From the NCBI GenBank assembly GCA_932294295.1, contig OW028584.1, forward strand, positions 5,283,407 to 5,347,406: a DNA stretch of 64,000 nt, in the 5' to 3' direction. This stretch comes from Alitta virens. Lineage: Eukaryota; Annelida; Polychaeta; Phyllodocida; Nereididae. Both the position numbers and the translations under genes were made by a program. This document shows positions 11,588 through 22,428 of this stretch, one piece after another; the stretch's first letter is position 1; the number at the start of each line of letters is the position of its first letter. The notes below the pieces were generated by a model. It saw nothing but the letters and a program-made list of their open reading frames with translations. It searched no databases and was not told the DNA's origin.

Positions 11588-13930
11588 CAGGGAGTCTGTG
11601 AAGAATAAATGAGGTATTATATACATGCAAATCTATGCCACCTGCAAAGAATGAATAAAATTAATGTTGAAATTTAAAAATTTTAAAGTTTCAAAAGAAA
11701 AAAAAAAATCAATTACAAGTGCAAATATTATAATTCAATTTCCATTGACATTTTTATTAAATGGGAATTCATATAGTTTTACTCAACAATTTCATGACAA
11801 TATGCTATTTATCATATAACAGACAATTCGACTAATTTCAGACATTCCTTAACCCGTGTAGGCCTTTGTAATGTAAAATACATTACTTTGAAGACTTGTA
11901 ATGTCATTTATTGAACTCCATTCCCAGGCGGTTCCTGAATTACCTTTTAAATGCGGAGTAAATAAATAGTACACAAAAGCTATATTAAAGATGGAATGTC
12001 ACTGAATGTGGCAGTGATCAAAATCGGTTGCATTCATTTCATTGTCTTCTACAAAACTGATTGAATGCCATCAGGGCCTTACTCAGTTCACTATATCGCT
12101 ATAAAATTAATAATCATACCCTATCATTAAATTGATCATGCCATAAAAAACTGCCAATTTGTTTACATTGCAAATGCTTTCATGGCCAATGAAATGAAAA
12201 CGAGACATAAACGAACGTCATTAGCGTCTTAGGTTTGTAATGTATTTTATTATTCTATGCCTTCAATTTTCGTCCGATTTTCAAAATTCCAAGTTTATTA
12301 TGTAAAAAAAATGTGTAGGTGTTTCGCTTTTTGCATGAATTTAAACAATATCTCACCTCAATTTTTCATAAAATGACTGAAATCGTGAATTGGCGATGCA
12401 CTCCATCACGTTGCATGAATAATTAGCTAAAATGTAAAGTCGATGTAATAAATTCCGGCAATAATTTCTAATTAAGTACAATCTAGACAGTTTGGGTTGT
12501 CAAAATTCATCAGTAAGAAGCAATTTCTTTCATTTGGATAGCTTTTTTGTTGGTACAAAACCATCTGACAATGCAGCTTTAATAATCTTTAAATGTCTTT
12601 GGGATACATTACCTGTACGTGTTGACAGTCCATTACGACTAGGTTTAGCTCAAACAGCTTTCTGGTGCCTTTAGGAAGAGGTTTGGATACACTGGAAGAT
12701 GTATAATCCAGTGAAGACGGTCAGGGCTTCAAAGATTTGCATGCAGTTCTACGCCACCTGAAAAGCATGATAACTTTAATTTTGCAAAGGTTAAACATAT
12801 GAAAAACAAACAGTTACAGCATTATTGTAATTACTACATGTGGGCAATGAGAGCATGCAATGCGTACATATGTGCAACCATCAGCGTCTCCTGTGGATAA
12901 TAAAATTTATTCTAAAATGCTCTGTCCAGTCTGTACTATCGTCAATTTGACAGTTACAATCTGTTTAAATATAATTTCTAAAAAAAAAAGTTGACGATCA
13001 GAACGTTGCAATGTCCAATGATGTCATAATCGACCAGTATGATGTAATTTCAACATCATCAGACTAGTTAATAATCTGCCTTCTTCCCCCCAGCATGCAC
13101 AGCGAATCCTATCTACAAGGGTGCACAGTCTGTATTGGCTGGGGCTAGCGGCCATTTTTAGAAGTAACACATGGCATAATTCAATATATATTAGAATTTT
13201 CAAGAGAAAACAATTAATTGTGTAGTGCATTACATAGTGTAGGAGAAGAAAAAGCTGCAAAAAGTGAATGTAAAATTAAATATAACAATAGTTAACCAAA
13301 TTTGTGCTGCACTGAACTGACCAATTCATGTTAACAAAACGATGAAAAACAATGAAAAAGGCAACTAACACAGGTGGGACAATGTAAGACAATGAAATGG
13401 AATAACGTAACAAAGTTAAACAGTTTTACTGCATACCTACATGTATATCTTGGACTGTGGACTTCTGTTCATGTGACTTCCTGCTTTATTCCAATATTTC
13501 TGGTCATATTTTCAGAATATTATGAATGATTTGCCACCATCTCCAGGGAATCTGTAAAGAATAAATAAATAAAAAAAAATGTTTGCATTGACAAGTATAA
13601 AATAATATATTTAATTTGCAAAATGGGAATATGAGATTTAATTTATCTTGTTACTCAATTCATAGCACGATGCTATTATCATTCATGTATATACTTTTAT
13701 GAAGGAATTTCATGATGCCAGAGCACATCATTTTGGGTAATTTTGAACGAAGCAATGCCAAGCTGCTTTATATTAGGTCAAGTTGTATCAGATAATTCAA
13801 CTGAACTCATAATTAAATATTATAGGGCATAGGCTTATGTGACATAATTTTTGAAGACCTGTTAAGTGAAATCAATTGAAATTAAGCAATTCACAGACTG
13901 TTCAAAATTACCTATATGCATAGTAAGATA
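11560..13930. repeat. Diverged duplication (11.56-11.95, 12.73-12.80, 13.53-13.92 kb)
   Basis: The phrase GCCACCATCTCCAGGGARTC occurs at about 11578 and 13536. In both places it is followed by AATAAAT, AATGGGAAT and a GAAGACYTGT block in the same order. A TATGCCACCTGCAAAG-like phrase at 11636 has a partner at 12752. So an old tandem duplication of at least 400 bp covers much of this otherwise gene-free interval. Confidence 0.5.
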
Positions 13931-14039
13931 GTACCCAAATAATTTATTCCAAAATCTGGCACAAAATCGACGAGCTATATTTTTTGTCATAATTAGCATG
14001 TACGCAACTGCTATAGCTCGCATATTCATGCAAATTTTG

Positions 14040-14280
14040 CTCATGCTGGTTCTGCATAATGTACTTTCTCACATATACACGCATGCGTGAATGTAGTATT
14101 ACTCGCACGCGTAATTCGTGTATATGCAAGGTATGTCATACCACGCACCCGTGTACATATAACAACGCACAGTATATCATTGTGTAGACGCGCCAGTGCG
14201 CAGATTGACTGCATGGTGCGTGTTAACTTAATTGCCACGAGTGGAGCGATTTGCATTGCAATATCTCGCATGCTATTCCA
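14040..14280. repeat. Left subterminal motif array
   Basis: Contains CACGCATGCGTGAATG, CTCGCACGCGTAATTCGTG, CACGCACCCGTG and CCACGAGTGGAGCG within 240 bp. GC-rich islands of this sort stand out from the AT-rich surroundings. The counterpart is at 18960-19290. Confidence 0.6.
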
Positions 14281-14379
14281 CCCTTTGTTTATGCAACACC
14301 TAGCACAACTCTTTATGTGTAATAACCGTTTTCAATGAAAACAATGATAAGCCAGAACAAAAGAAAATGTTGAAGGACA

Positions 14380-14385
14380 TTTATT
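14380..14385 (-). terminator. Polyadenylation signal AATAAA
   Basis: Minus-strand AATAAA 91 bp downstream of the stop codon of the 294-aa gene. Correct orientation and distance for its 3' end. Confidence 0.5.
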
Positions 14386-14475
14386 CTTTATACTTTATGA
14401 CCTTGATTACAATGAAAAATCTCTTCAACATAACATTTGAACAGGACAAAAATAAAAATACAGTAAAATTTCGAT

Positions 14476-15723
14476 CTATTTTGAATACTTTGTCGGCACT
14501 TTCCTGCACCTGTTCATACGTCTCTTGATGACAGTTAATGGGGAGGGTTTCATTTTGGGATCAGGGGCAGGCGAGTCACATTCTTGTGACAACGATCTTT
14601 TTACAGCTGTAGTTGTAATCTGGGGTCTTCTCAGTTTTCTTTGGGGTCCTCTCTGTGGTTTTTTCTGGGCAGGAGTCATAAGTCTCTCTTGGGGAGGGGT
14701 CTGTGGATTTTGCAGGGGAGGAGGCTGTGGTCTTTCCTGTGGAGGGGTATGTGGTCTTTCCTGGGGAGGGGTATGTGGTCTTTCCTGGGGAGGGGTATGT
14801 GGTCTTTCCTGGGGAGGGGTCTGTGGTCTTTCCTGGGGAGGGGTCTAGAAAAAGTACAATATTTTGTAGGTATTACATGAGTTAATTATTTCAGAGCATC
14901 TTTAAGTTTACAGAGTAGAATGATAATTTGCCAGTGGTATGGCAATATCAATTTTATTGGCTTTGAATATACTTACTAGCAATGGCTGTCCGAAATTAGC
15001 ATAACAAGCAGTGATCACATCTTTGAGCTGAGTGTGATTCACGCCAGACTGCACCCCCCTCTTGGTCCAGGGGACATGTTCCGGCCACCATTCAGGTTTG
15101 TTAGCCTCGACACCCCACCCAATTATCCTCCTGGTGCCCCCAAATGCTGACTTCACCACTGACACCGCCAAGGACCGGGTTTCCTGCAGAGACAAAATTG
15201 GCTTAATTCATGTTGATGGAATTATTTAGAGGCTTTCTGATAGAATCAGTCTTACTATTATACATAACAGTGATCAGTTAGTGACATGTGATTAAGGAAA
15301 AAGTACATACTATGATACATGAAGGATTAAGATTGCTTATCTTATGAGTAATACATACTATAATTAGCACATGAGTCATTTTAATGTAACAAAGTAAATA
15401 GTTGAGATATTTACCACAAAGGTCCATTTATCAAGTGGGTCATCTAAAGCCGGCAAAATGACCTTGACTTCATTGTCCTCTGCATCCAACTCTTTGGTCT
15501 GATCCGTTTTATTTGCCTTCTCAAATGTCAAGTAATCATCAGCATTAAATATTTCAGCTGCATGATTCTCCACAACAGTCTTAATAGCATTGGTGCCATA
15601 AGTTTTTAGGACCCCCTCTTTTGTTGTGTACACCACTGCAGAAGAGAGCCCCCAGGACCTCAACTTGTCAACATGTGTGTGGAGTAGACGTATTGTCCTT
15701 TCTATATCTCTACCCAAGACCAT
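14476..15723 (-). CDS. NRF1/EWG-like WWPE-motif protein, 294 aa, 3 exons
   Basis: Exons on the minus strand: 15723-15415 (103 codons), 15183-14977 (69 codons) and 14844-14476 (122 codons and stop). All junctions are GT-AG in phase 0. Residues 1-103 form an acidic, mixed alpha/beta-looking region. Residues 104-172 contain GGTRRIIGWG, then KPEWWPEHVPW at 132-142 and a CYANFG segment at 163-168. This order (WWPxxVPW, then a helix with CY..xG) is what I know from the NRF1/Ewg DNA-binding family. Residues 173-236 are eight units of TPPQERPH type, a 24-bp tandem repeat in DNA. The last 58 residues are basic (KRRMNRCRK), suiting nuclear or nucleic-acid binding. Role is inferred as a DNA-binding protein of the two-gene unit. 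The start is the first ATG, 278 bp from the divergent partner. Much shorter than NRF1 itself, so it is not an orthologue. Confidence 0.75.
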
Positions 15724-16001
15724 AGTTGCAGATTAATAATGACTGTGTATGTAATTTTGTCACTGTTCTGGAGCAGAATGAGAAGATTATCTTGGGCAAT
15801 AAGCTGGTTGACAAGTGCACATGCGCAGGGAGGCCAATGAACCGTGAAGCAAAGGGCATCACCTAATTGGCCCCCCTACAGTTGACCTTTCAACCAATGA
15901 AAAGTATAGATACCACTGTCGTTGGGTTGGAGGGTGGGGGAGGGGCGTGTTGCAGTGGAATCTAGGTTTTTAATACCATTTAAATCACTGTTGGATCAAC
16001 A
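15724..16001. promoter_or_regulatory. Shared divergent promoter with NRF1-type palindrome
   Basis: The 278 bp between the two start codons hold CCAAT-type boxes (GCCAATGAA near 15834, ACCAATGAAA near 15894, an inverted ATTGG near 15866), a G-rich GGGTGGGGGAGGGGCG block near 15933, and TGCACATGCGCA at 15816-15827. The latter fits the palindromic NRF1 binding consensus (YGCRCANGCGCR). There is no clear TATA box. This is the usual make-up of TATA-less bidirectional promoters. Confidence 0.6.
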
Positions 16002-18748
16002 ATGGCTACTGACACACTTCTTCGTGGCATGAGAAGATTGACCATTCAGGAAACTCGTGAAAACACTACAAGATCATCAAAGGCGGGGTAAGACCACTGC
16101 AATTAATTTTTAGTTAACAGGTGTGCTAATCAGTGTGATATTGGAGTGATTTTAATGTTAACAATTGTGTTGGATATTTATCAATTTGCCAAGATCAAAC
16201 ATTCACTCTGCGAAAATAGGAATCAACTTTAAATATGTGAACAACATTTAAAAGCAATGTATGCTTATTTTTCCCCCAGAAATTTATCATTAATTGACGA
16301 TTTATCAGTTGTTTTAGTAAGACATCCAACTATTTGCCAAGTATAACATGACCAGAAAAGACTCATATCATGCCCTGTACTGTTTGTTTGAACAAATAGA
16401 ATAAACAAAAGGGTTAGAAGAATTGACAATATTGTATTGTTTCATGCTAGAAAAAGGGGGGAAACATTAAATAATTTAAAACCAAATAATTCGGGTTTAG
16501 ACAGCATGATTTTACTATTCACGTGATGTAATACATCCTCTCTGATGATGCAATGTCCAACTTAAAACAAAAATGGGGTTAAAACATCAAGGATTAGTGT
16601 GACATGACACATGTGCTGATAACGCACAGGCTGGCATTGTTTAGGCGCCTTCGGACATTTGAGGGGCCAGTAATACATCTGCCTGCCAACCCCCCCCCCC
16701 TGCCTGTGTGTCTGCCGTACCCCCTTAGGTTCAATTAAATTGACCTGTGGTTAGTGAAATACTGATAACTTCGCTTCCATTTTTGTATAATGAAGTGTTT
16801 GTTCACATATAATCACTATTATGAATGTATAAAGTAAACCCGTTGGCCAGAGAATTATTTTTTTTTAGGATTTATTTATGACAAAAGTGTATGCACATCT
16901 GACACATGCATTTTTTTTATTTTCTGCAGATCCATTCCGATTCCACAGGGATTTGTGTACAGTGTGCAATTGAGGCAGAGCAAGGACTGTCATGTGATCA
17001 CCAATGGCATCTATGCTCTCCCTGACTGCAATGAGAACGGGGTGATTAACAAGAAATATGTAATCGTGGAAACTCTATTTGATGAGAAAATCACAGTCCA
17101 CCTTTGTTCGTGTGATAAATCTCTCCGGAATAGCACTCTTGCTGCCTTTGATGGTGGCAAGATTAATTCTTCAAGTGTCCTTTCACCGTGCCTCCATATT
17201 GAAGAGACAGTAAAACTTTTCCCAGAATCTGCAAATGATACAACTGACACTGATGTAACAAGCATAGTTCGCTTAACATCCAAACTCCTTGCCAGCTATT
17301 GTGAGTCCACACAGACTTATGGGGTGTTGACAGAAGGTCCTAAGTGCATGAAATGCTTGACTTGCACCACCAAGGTCACAAGCTGTCCTCACATAAAAGC
17401 ATACAAGAACAATGCAATGGATCATGGGTTTGATCCTTCATCAAGAAAAGTGGCTGAGGAGTTTACATGCATCTCAAAAACCCCCATTGCATATCCTCTG
17501 GATGATGATGACGCCCACAAATTTATTTCTTATGCTGCAGGATCCAGGCAATACCCTCAACATCTTGTACCTGCCAGTGATCCCAGCATCTGTGAACATG
17601 GCTGTGAATTTGACATGAGGGATCCAATTAAACAAAAGTGGATCTTGCACAAAGATGCCCTTATCCATACCAAGCATACCAGCTTACCATGCGTGACTTA
17701 TTACCATCCATCGCTAGGAGAGTGTTCCTGCTACATGAACTATGATGGTGCTAGTGATCTCCTTTTGAACTTGAACAATAAGCACCTCTTTTCATACACT
17801 TGGCTCTTCGACATTTTACACGATACACAGGAGACAAGGTTCCCATTAGCAGCAGCCTTCAGATCAGCCAATCGTACCCGCACCACATGTGGCCTTGGAC
17901 CCCTAGGTGCCCACTGCTACAATCTTCTGAGGGTGGCATACAACTGCTTTTTGCGTTTGTTGGACTTGGACTTTCCACATTTATATGAACGTGATAAATG
18001 TGGAGAGGATGTGGATTGTGTTATAATGGATGGAATCATGATGGGATCCAGACAAGATCTTGCACCTTTGTATTACTCCCCAAGTCCCCCATCCACTGTA
18101 ATCCCTGAATGCGAGATGAAAGATAGAGTATTCTTATTGAATGTTGCGGCCAGGAAGAAGTTGTCTGCATATGCTGGACTGCACCGTGGCAGATACAGTG
18201 ACTGTGAGCAACTTTCATCAAAGGACTTTAAAGACTTGTGTCAGTCTCTAAAGGAGAGACCAGCACTGGAGAAGATTGTCCAGGAAGCTGGCAAAACCTG
18301 CCCAAAGTCCCACCAAAAGCTACTTGGTGAACTATCAAGAGGGAGTCCCACATGTGGCGTCGTTCAGCTTACCAGCAAAGAGGAATTGAAAAAAACCCTT
18401 GAAATTCTGCTTGAGGTGGCTAAAGGAAATCACTGCCACACATTACAGGATAGTAAGTTGTTTATGCAGACATGTCCAATGCTGCATGATATCCTGGTTG
18501 CAAGAGATGTTAATAAAAAAACTTTGGCCAGTCTCTTGAAAAATCTGTTGAAATCAATGGATGCCCCTTTCCACCAACCGGTGCCAGATGATTCGGCATA
18601 TGGCGCCCCTTCTTTGGCAAATGAAGAACTGGAGTTCTTCCCAAGTCGTCCTTTGTTGCGAGGCTCTGCTAACTACAAGGCAAATTCTTCTAACTTAGCT
18701 CTGGTGACTGGTTGCCGCAAGGTGTTATTGTGTGAAATTCGTGTTTAA
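16002..18748 (+). CDS. HMGXB3/KDZ-transposase-associated-like Cys/His cluster protein, 634 aa
   Basis: Two exons, 16002-16087 and 16930-18748, join through a split Gly codon with GT-AG borders. The first ATG follows the shared promoter. The protein has a SWIM-like C-x-C...C-x-H cluster (C88, C90, C116, H118) and a second cluster at C168, C171, C174, C181, H183. It then has YYHPSLGECSCYMNYDG at 286-302, a region rich in aromatic and Leu residues, and CVIMDGIMMGS from 393. Cysteine clusters followed by a YDG segment and a DG..(M/L)G motif are what I associate with HMGXB3-like proteins and the N-terminal parts of Kyakuja-Dileera-Zisupton transposases. I cannot place a full DDE catalytic triad, so it may be a transposase accessory protein or a domesticated relative. 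AATAAA follows 28 bp after the stop. Confidence 0.75.
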
Positions 18749-18775
18749 TGATTATTGTGGTGAAATAATACATAA

Positions 18776-18781
18776 AATAAA
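18776..18781 (+). terminator. Polyadenylation signal AATAAA
   Basis: First of two AATAAA motifs (the second is near 18845) just after the stop codon of the 634-aa gene. The spacing suits its 3' end formation. Confidence 0.55.
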
Positions 18782-18959
18782 TATTGATATACTATTAACA
18801 TACTATTGATATACTGTTATACTGGTGACCATATGTTTTCTATAAAATAAATGAAATAAAAGTTGATAATTTGCTTATGTTGTTTTAGTCTTTTTGCAAT
18901 GAAGTAAGTCATAATGCACCCATGCAGGGCATCTTGAAAGAGTATTGCTCTGCCAACTG

Positions 18960-19290
18960 CAGCAAATTATTATCCATATACACGAATGCGTGGGTGTGCA
19001 TATATTACACAGCTGTAAAAACGAGCAGGCGTGTAAGTGAACATTGATGCACCTGCAAAAACGCGCAAATGAGTGTATGAGTGAAATCATACATCAGGCA
19101 AAAAATATGACAAGTGGTATATCACTCACACTCACGAATGTGCGTACTTAAACATACACAGGTGCCAGTTATGTTACATACACGAGTGTTAGGGAGTGCA
19201 CATACCCGAATGTGATGCGAGTAAAAACATATCCACGAGTGAGTAATTGCATATCCACGAATGTGCGTGGATTGCAAAAACGAGCAAAAT
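18960..19290. repeat. Right subterminal motif array
   Basis: At least eight CACGAATG/CACGAGTG/ACGAGCA-type words in 330 bp, including CATATCCACGAGTGAG and CATATCCACGAATGTG. The inverse of the left-array word ATTCGTGTATATGCAA is at 19247-19262. It pairs with 14040-14280 across the two genes. Confidence 0.6.
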
Positions 19291-20176
19291 ATATATATGA
19301 AATCGACATGTATATAAATTGCCTGCACATTACGATATAGTCAGAGTCCATCCTTATGTTTGTGGCCGTTGTGACTAAACCCTGTTAACTTTTGATCTAA
19401 TTAAGGGACATATATCAACAAAACTTACTCAAATTGACCTTTTAAAAAAACAGAAGTTCATTTTTGACGACGAATTTGGACATGTAACATGTGTTTGTGC
19501 AATCCATGTCAATTTTCACTTTCCCTGTCAGTGTCACTTCTTCGAAAATCCACAAACTAAAATTTGGTCGTACAGTCCTCATCTTGGAGTTATTTTTCCT
19601 TAGGACCTAGACCGATCCATCAGTCCCTACATGTAGGCAATATATTTCTCTATGTCCATGTGAATTACTGGCCACTGATATGGCTAAAAATATTGTGACA
19701 AACCAGTGAATCGGCGGGAATGACGTCACAGGCTAGAGCGATTCATCAGTCCCTACATCACCTTTGAAAGTCTCGATTCTGGACTAGATTCGGCAATTTC
19801 ACAGCTTCTACTATTGGGATCAGGACCAAAATTGGATTTTCATTTGCGCTTCTGTGCCGCGCTTCTAATGGTGTGTCATTCATAGCTGTAAACACGGAAA
19901 AACTGCAGTATAGCGGACCCAGATTTATGACCATATTTAACAAGCCTCATTGCCAGGCCTATGAAATGTAAGTATGACGTCACATCAATTAATGTAGTTA
20001 TGACGGCGGTTTCATCTTCATTTTAAAGACAGCGTTTATTTTTACTTTTTCTTGCCCTAACCCCAAACCCCTGCTTATCTACACCAAATGTTAATTTAAT
20101 TGTGCTAGAACTTAAAACTTGTGAAATATTTGATAAAATTTAATTTTTAATGGCCACCAAATAAGGGCATAAATTT

Positions 20177-21181
20177 GGGGTGGCGGTCATAACGGCTACA
20201 CGCGAAAACCACTACTGTCATGAGCAGCTTTATACACACCTCTAACAATTCGGCCACAAAGGATATCTTTCCTAGCCAAGTGTCAGAAGGTGGGGTAACT
20301 GTTGAGGCCCGGGACACTACATCACATCCCCCATACTTTCTTGCGAATTTGACTAACATCACAAGTCAAACATCGCAATTCTATTTATATACCCCCTGTG
20401 AGCGGGATTTGAACTGCCTACCCTGGCCTTCAACCCCTAATTCATGCTCACAGAGGTGCCCGGATTGTGTCCACCATGTCATGAGCAGCTTTACCCACAC
20501 CTCTAACCATTCGGCCACAAAGGATATCCCTCCTAGCCAAGTGCCAGAAGGTGGGGTAACTGTTGAGGCCCGGGACACTACATCACACTACAACCATAAC
20601 GGCTACAACCAAAATGGCTACACGACGATAACCAAAATGGCTAAACCAATTTTTGGGACATAACCAAAATGGCTACACCAATTTTGGGGACATAACCAAA
20701 ACGGCAACAGTGTTTTTCAAGCCTTAACCAAAACGGCAACAGTAGCTTTTTTCGCTGACCGGCCTTGACACCAAATGGCTACAACCACAAAGACCAAAAC
20801 GGCAACAGAGAATAAGTGAGGACCATTCTAGTCTCAGTTTATATATACTCAGTCATGCAATTGAGAATTGTAATCAAGAAACAAAGAAAACACTAATCTT
20901 TCAGCACAGCTTTAATTAGCCAGGACCAATACTCAGGTGTCAGGCATAAGTGAAATTGCAGGTTCTTTAATTGCCGCCGACCGTACAATCAATGTCATGC
21001 ATTAAATGGTGTATGGAAGTGTAGCCGTTTTGGACTTCGAATTTATGGTAGCCTTTTTGGACATGGCTTGGTCATCTCTTAATTTGGGATTTTTGGTTGT
21101 AGCCGTTTTGGGGATGCCATTAAATTTTGTAGCCGTTTTGGGTTGTAGCCGTTTTCACGTGTAGCCGTTATGACTGGCATT
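20177..21181. mobile_element. Word-array transposon A (AAAACGGCTAC family), 1.0 kb
   Basis: The two ends are inverted: GCGGTCATAACGGCTACACG on the left and the inverse of CCAGTCATAACGGCTACACG on the right. They continue inward as degenerate arrays of AAAACGGCTAC/AAAACGGCAAC words. The flanks are CATAAATTT at 20168-20176 and again at 21182-21190, a 9-bp (or 8-bp) target duplication. No transposase gene. The interior has a duplicated 115-bp block and a tRNA-like SINE. Confidence 0.75.
20215..20590 (-). repeat. Duplicated block with class II tRNA-like SINE features
   Basis: A block containing GGCCACAAAGGATATC and AACTGTTGAGGCCCGGGACA occurs at 20215-20330 and 20473-20588. On the minus strand the second copy has the A-box-like TGGCCGAATGGTTA at 20504-20517 and the B-box-like AGTTCAAATCCC at 20404-20415, as in Leu/Ser tRNAs. 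The A-to-B distance (about 90 bp) is long and no stem closes, so I call it a tRNA-derived retroposon fragment. Confidence 0.5.
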
Positions 21182-22257
21182 CATAAATTTGGGTCCGCTA
21201 TAATGCACTAAACCCGTAAACACAAAACTGTAGCAAAACGCAAGATAGCCTGGTGCCACAGCTCAAATATAGCTGGCCGCCAGCTTAAGCGCAAGATAAT
21301 ACGATTTTGGCAGAATATCCCTGTTGTGTGCTAGTCACAGGCCATCCCTCTTAAATTGACAAGTACACAACCATAATCTGAATATCCTAACGTGTTTAAC
21401 AAATCAATAACAGCATCAACACATATTCACATACCTGGAAAACGCAATAATCATCGTTAAAAGTTGCGGCAGCATTCCATGTTGTTTACTTGCTCTTACA
21501 TACAATGTCAGACCACGAAACTTGTTGATTTTGCACCGACGTCATCGCTGTTCAATAAAAGTGAAACCAGGCATGCTGCCTATCATTAGATTCCATTTGT
21601 TCTAACCTAAAAGTTCCTCTATATGGCGATCTTCGATACTGCATCGTATACTGGTCACGAAGGGGAATCCGTGCCAAATTGGGGGAAGCCCTGTTACACG
21701 GGTGAGTGTATAATGCGGACCACGCAGACCGTGCGGACCAGCAATAAACCAACACAGAAGGGGTGCCGTTTGTTGGTCTAAGCTGTCCAACCAAAGAATC
21801 CACGTTTGTTCAACGGGGGTTATAATGCAGACAAAAACCCTGTAACTCATCTTTGGGCATCATGTAGACCACACACACTTTTATGAACTAAAGTTAATCA
21901 TATTGTCATGTAGACAGCAATATCATGTAGATGGCAATGACCAAGGTGTAACAAATAGAGCAGTCATTAGAAGAAGAATGTTTTGAATTACAAATGCTAG
22001 AGAGGCCAAGTATGAAATAATTAAGGCAATGCTGATCAATAATTGATGTAAGCTTGAGTATAAGAAGAAGAAGAGGATACTACAATACACAACACCAGAG
22101 GGCAGCACCACCCAGATGCCACAGCCACCTGGGGAGAAAAGCGGATATGAAGACCAGGGACATGATGAACAGGCCATGGAGCAACAACAGCAGCCAGCCT
22201 TGAGGATCAATAACCATCAGCACCACCTAGTGAGAAGTGAAGAGTTGACCATCAACA

Positions 22258-22428
22258 TGACCTCAACTTGACCTGTTTTCGCCTGACCTCAACTTGATCT
22301 GTTTATGGAGCAGTAGCAGCAGCCAACTGAGATCAGTAATCATCAGCATGACCTCAACTTGACCTGGTTTCACATGACCTCAACGTGACCTATTTGACGC
22401 AGATGTCAACATGACCTCAACTTGACCT
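22258..22428. promoter_or_regulatory. Array of five DR5-type nuclear-receptor elements
   Basis: TGACCT-N5-TGACCT occurs at 22258-22274, 22349-22365, 22375-22391 and 22412-22428, and a variant ending TGATCT at 22284-22300. The inverse is AGGTCA-N5-AGGTCA, the classical DR5 site of RAR/RXR. The spacer is CAACT in four and CAACG in one. The array may arise simply from tandem duplication of a word. Regulatory activity is not shown. Confidence 0.5.

Larger units (their letters stand above)
13968..19330. mobile_element. Putative two-gene DNA transposon or domesticated unit
   Basis: Two divergent compact genes (14476-15723 minus, 16002-18748 plus) are bracketed by arrays of related short motifs in inverted orientation. 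On the left, ATTCGTGTATATGCAA is at 14114-14129. On the right its inverse, with one mismatch, is at 19247-19262. Many CACGAATG/CACGAGTG/CTCGC variants occur at 14040-14280 and 18970-19280. Subterminal motif arrays of this kind are typical transposase-binding regions. I could not resolve exact terminal inverted repeats or a target duplication, so the borders are approximate. The plus gene resembles KDZ-transposase-associated proteins, which fits. It may instead be a host gene pair beside unrelated repeats. Confidence 0.45.
19905..21212. mobile_element. Older inverted-repeat element, interrupted
   Basis: CAGTATAGCGGACCCAGATT at about 19909 is matched in inverse by AATTTGGGTCCGCTATAATG at about 21187. 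The two ends belonged together before a second element inserted (20177-21181). Without that insert the element would be about 300 bp, with ends over 25 bp. A single diverged end of the same family sits at 42149-42190 (CAGTATAGCAGACCCAATTC). Confidence 0.6.

Noticed and set aside
14525..14885. Plus-strand open frames rich in Gly and Trp
   Set aside because: They are the antisense of the TPPQERPH repeat in exon 3 of the minus-strand gene, which has good splice junctions.
20220..20663. 147-codon plus-strand open frame
   Set aside because: It covers the duplicated tRNA-like block and the CGGCTAC array of element A; no domain.
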